Shown here: piece by piece, positions 61,610-64,000 of the stretch | Position numbering within the stretch: the first letter of the stretch is position 1 | How the letters are laid out: every line of letters starts with the position of its first letter | Source of the DNA: Pholis gunnellus | Taxonomy: Eukaryota > Chordata > Actinopteri > Perciformes > Pholidae | Direction of reading: 5' to 3' | Length of the DNA: 64,000 nucleotides | Assembly: GCA_910591455.2 (NCBI GenBank) | Contig: OU342807.1 | Span: 14,748,594 to 14,812,593 of the forward strand | Position numbers and translations under genes: made by a program | The notes under the pieces: generated by a model | Seen by the model: only the letters and a program-made list of their open reading frames with translations | The model's database searches: none | Told to the model about the DNA's origin: nothing

Positions 61610-61870
61610 CGTCCCTGCTTTTATGACATAGCTCCGGCCACGCAGGCCTTTTAGTGCATGTTCGTGCATGTGAGCGTGCCCCACTGGTTAGCTGACGGCC
61701 GTTGCTTTGCACGGCTGCAGGTACAGCTGATAATGCAGTCCCAACTGACAGCGCCATTGCGGAACCGTAGCCGACCTGTGGTTACCCCTCAGGTAACACT
61801 GTCAGCACTTTTGCCATAGTTTGTACTTTTAGTGCTGTTGGCACACTCAGCTATGACATGTTAAAAGCCG
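61610..61870 (+). repeat. Repeat B, copy 2
   Basis: Ordered blocks matching 56260-56640 are: CTCCGGCCACGCAGGCCTTT; GTGCCCCACTGGTTAGC; GCTTTGCACGGCTGCAGGTA; GATAATGCAGTCCCAACTGA; and CCCCTCAGGTAACACTGTCA. Then come GCACTTTTGCCATAGTTTGT and GACATGTTAAAAGCCGG. It lies in the same orientation, about 5.3 kb away, and is well diverged from the first copy. Confidence 0.55.
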
Positions 61871-64000
61871 GTTAGAGGCAATACAAATGTTCACAATCTC
61901 GAATGTTAAACTTTAATGCTTAACTGTATGGGTTTTGTAAATAAAACAACACTCACAATTTGCTTTTATTTTAATTTTCAGATTTTTTTGTATGTGACCC
62001 CTGGGAACCAAATCCTTGACACTTTCCTGTTTTCCTGTCTTTTAAAATGATTAGAAACGCTGATGTGAGCCATGATCACATAACCCTCTCTTCTAAAGCT
62101 GATTTATAAATAGAACCTGTGTGCAGCTGGAGAAGCCAAAGAAGTGCTATTGAACAGTTAATCCCATAAAACCAACAGATTACTGCATATTCTTTGCCAG
62201 TCAAGGCAGTAGGCCATTAGCCCAAAGTGCCCTCTTAGTCTCTACATGTTCCGATAATACTTGGCCCTTTTAATCCAGACTCACTCTTTAAATGTCTTCC
62301 TATATTTTCTTTTTTTCTTATTATTAGTGAACATAAATAACTCACTCTTGTCTCAATTATTGCTCTCACCATTATCAGCATTCTTGCGATTTGCATCTTT
62401 ATTTTCCACTGTTCATTTTCTCAATCCACACAGGCCTTTTTCCTTAAGCAAACACACTCAACAAGTGTAAACTCAACCAATCCACTTTGCGAGCCAATCC
62501 CTTTCCCCCCTTTCTCTCATAAACTAACTGCCATCCACCATTAAGCAGCACTTTGGAAAATAGTAAATTTCAGCCATCACCGTGAGAAGAAACTGAGTAG
62601 AGAAACATGGCTCCTGGTAGACAACATCCTCATTAGCCAGAGAAGAGAAATGGATGGAGGGAGACAGAGAAGGGAGAAGGATCTTAGGAGGAGTTAAAGA
62701 CAGATGGACCAACTCTTTGCCATTGAACTAAATGGGTCATGGAAATCAGAGAAATTGAGTATTTGTCACTCTAAGCCTCTTGGAGTGCCTCTGGTGCTCC
62801 AGAAGGATATATGTTCAGTGCTCTGCAAGCACATTCAATTCAGTATTATACTGTACACACATCTTCCACCAAATGTGATTGTAATGACGTTATTTGAGTG
62901 ACAGACACATATGATGGAGTATTAATCATTAAGAAGGCATACACACAAAAACAGTTCTGGTGTTATAAAGGCCAGCTTTGCCTCTCTAAAAAACAGTTTC
63001 TAAGGTTCATCACATACATGCTGAAAGCGCTGCTGGTGTCAATAGAGACCTGTTGTCATCAGCTGTCCATACGTGTGTGTGTGTTTGTTGGCATTCATGT
63101 GTGTGTTGGCCTGTGCTTCTTTTGTGGCGCTATATGAGAGTCCAAGATAAACAGAGGAGGGAGTATTTCATTATCAAATGTCTCTTCTCAGCCTGCTCAT
63201 TTCTATGTAAGCTAAAATCACACTTTATGAACTCCACTGTTCAAAACCCATTCTTATCCCTTACCCTTTTACTCAGATTACTGGGAGAAGTTGGGAATGG
63301 CGAACAGAGAGGGAAAAGAGGAGAGAAGGGTGGATGGACAGCTCTGCTGATGGCGGAGGCAGATATGTCTTTGGTTATCTACTATTTCTGCCTCTGGCAG
63401 AGAAGTGAAGTACACAAAACCACAAAAACACACAGACACATGCACACACACACACACACACACACACACTGGACGGGACTAGGCGGTAGCCACTGGTGCC
63501 TGGCTGTATCGATTAGAAGAATAACACAGTTATTTCTGCAGGTCTGTCTCCAACAGCTGTCCCCCTATGGCTGCGGGTGAAATGACGAGGGGGGTGTGGG
63601 GCTATAGGCAGGAGGTAGGAAGGAGATCAAGAAAAAAAAAGCAGATGGACTAAGAAATGCAAGGAGAGATGGATAATGTGCGAAAGCAGGACGGACAGAT
63701 TAAGGTAAAGAAAGGACATGGAAAGGAGAGATGGAAGAGAAGGAAAGAGGAAACCATGAGGTGGAGGGAAAGAGAGTAAGGGGTAGATTAGAGAACAGGA
63801 GCGAACAAAGAGACATGAAGTGAAACAAAGATGTAAGAGAGAGGGTTAATTGTGGGAGGCAGTATAGGGGAAAAACTGGAAAGGAAAGAAACCACCAAAG
63901 ATTTTATCCTTCAACACATGTCCACAGCTATGGATTGGATGCGACTTTATATGAGATGTTTCTGATCAGTGCTGGCGAGGAGATTAAACAGTAACTCAAC
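61871..64000. other. Intergenic to window end
   Basis: I see no gene. (CA)n lies at about 63443-63469, and a purine-rich (AG-rich) tract covers much of 63600-63860. Small frames at 63053-63580 contain the CA repeat. The rest is unique AT-rich sequence. Confidence 0.55.

Overview
This is a stretch of vertebrate nuclear DNA, almost certainly from a ray-finned (teleost) fish. The evidence is one clearly recognisable vertebrate gene split by GT-AG introns, a very high density of (CA/GT)n, (CT/GA)n and poly-G/C microsatellites, and decayed non-LTR retrotransposons, tRNA-derived SINEs and hAT-type ends of kinds that I recognise from fish genomes. There are no bacterial-style operons, CRISPR arrays or dense coding regions.

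The only gene I can support is a delta-2 protocadherin, pcdh18, on the + strand between about 31.3 and 39.3 kb. It has four coding exons: 31525-34014, 34558-34646, 35317-35489 and 37615-38438. Their phases join exactly to give a protein of 1191 residues. The order is signal peptide, six cadherin repeats, one membrane span, and a long cytoplasmic tail with the conserved delta-2 regions and a WAVE-complex-binding-type motif. A 3' UTR of about 0.8 kb ends near an AATAAA at 39238. The sequence does not tell me whether this is the a or the b fish paralogue.

The 31.5 kb upstream and 24.7 kb downstream hold no other recognisable gene. They look like the regulatory gene-desert flanks usual for this locus, with AT-rich unique DNA punctuated by repeats. 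These repeats are: six copies of one unnamed dispersed repeat (called 'repeat A' here); a decayed reverse-transcriptase-bearing LINE at 11.6-12.3 kb; two antisense copies of another LINE 3' end at 49.5 and 57.6 kb; two tRNA-derived SINEs on opposite strands at 18.2 and 59.7 kb; hAT-like ends at 7.3, 50.7 and 56.0 kb; a MITE-like inverted-repeat element at 45.8-46.1 kb; and two copies of a second unnamed repeat ('repeat B') at 56.3 and 61.6 kb.

The most informative structure outside the gene is a nested insertion at 49.4-50.4 kb. What looks like a solo LTR of about 500 bp (TG...CA ends, 4-bp target duplication) is itself interrupted by a LINE fragment with a perfect 12-bp target duplication. 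Other points are two CTCF-like sites, a poly-G tract in the loop of an inverted repeat, and several unique blocks that read like conserved non-coding enhancers. I found no novel multi-gene system. Most apparent open frames outside pcdh18 are low-complexity or chance frames.
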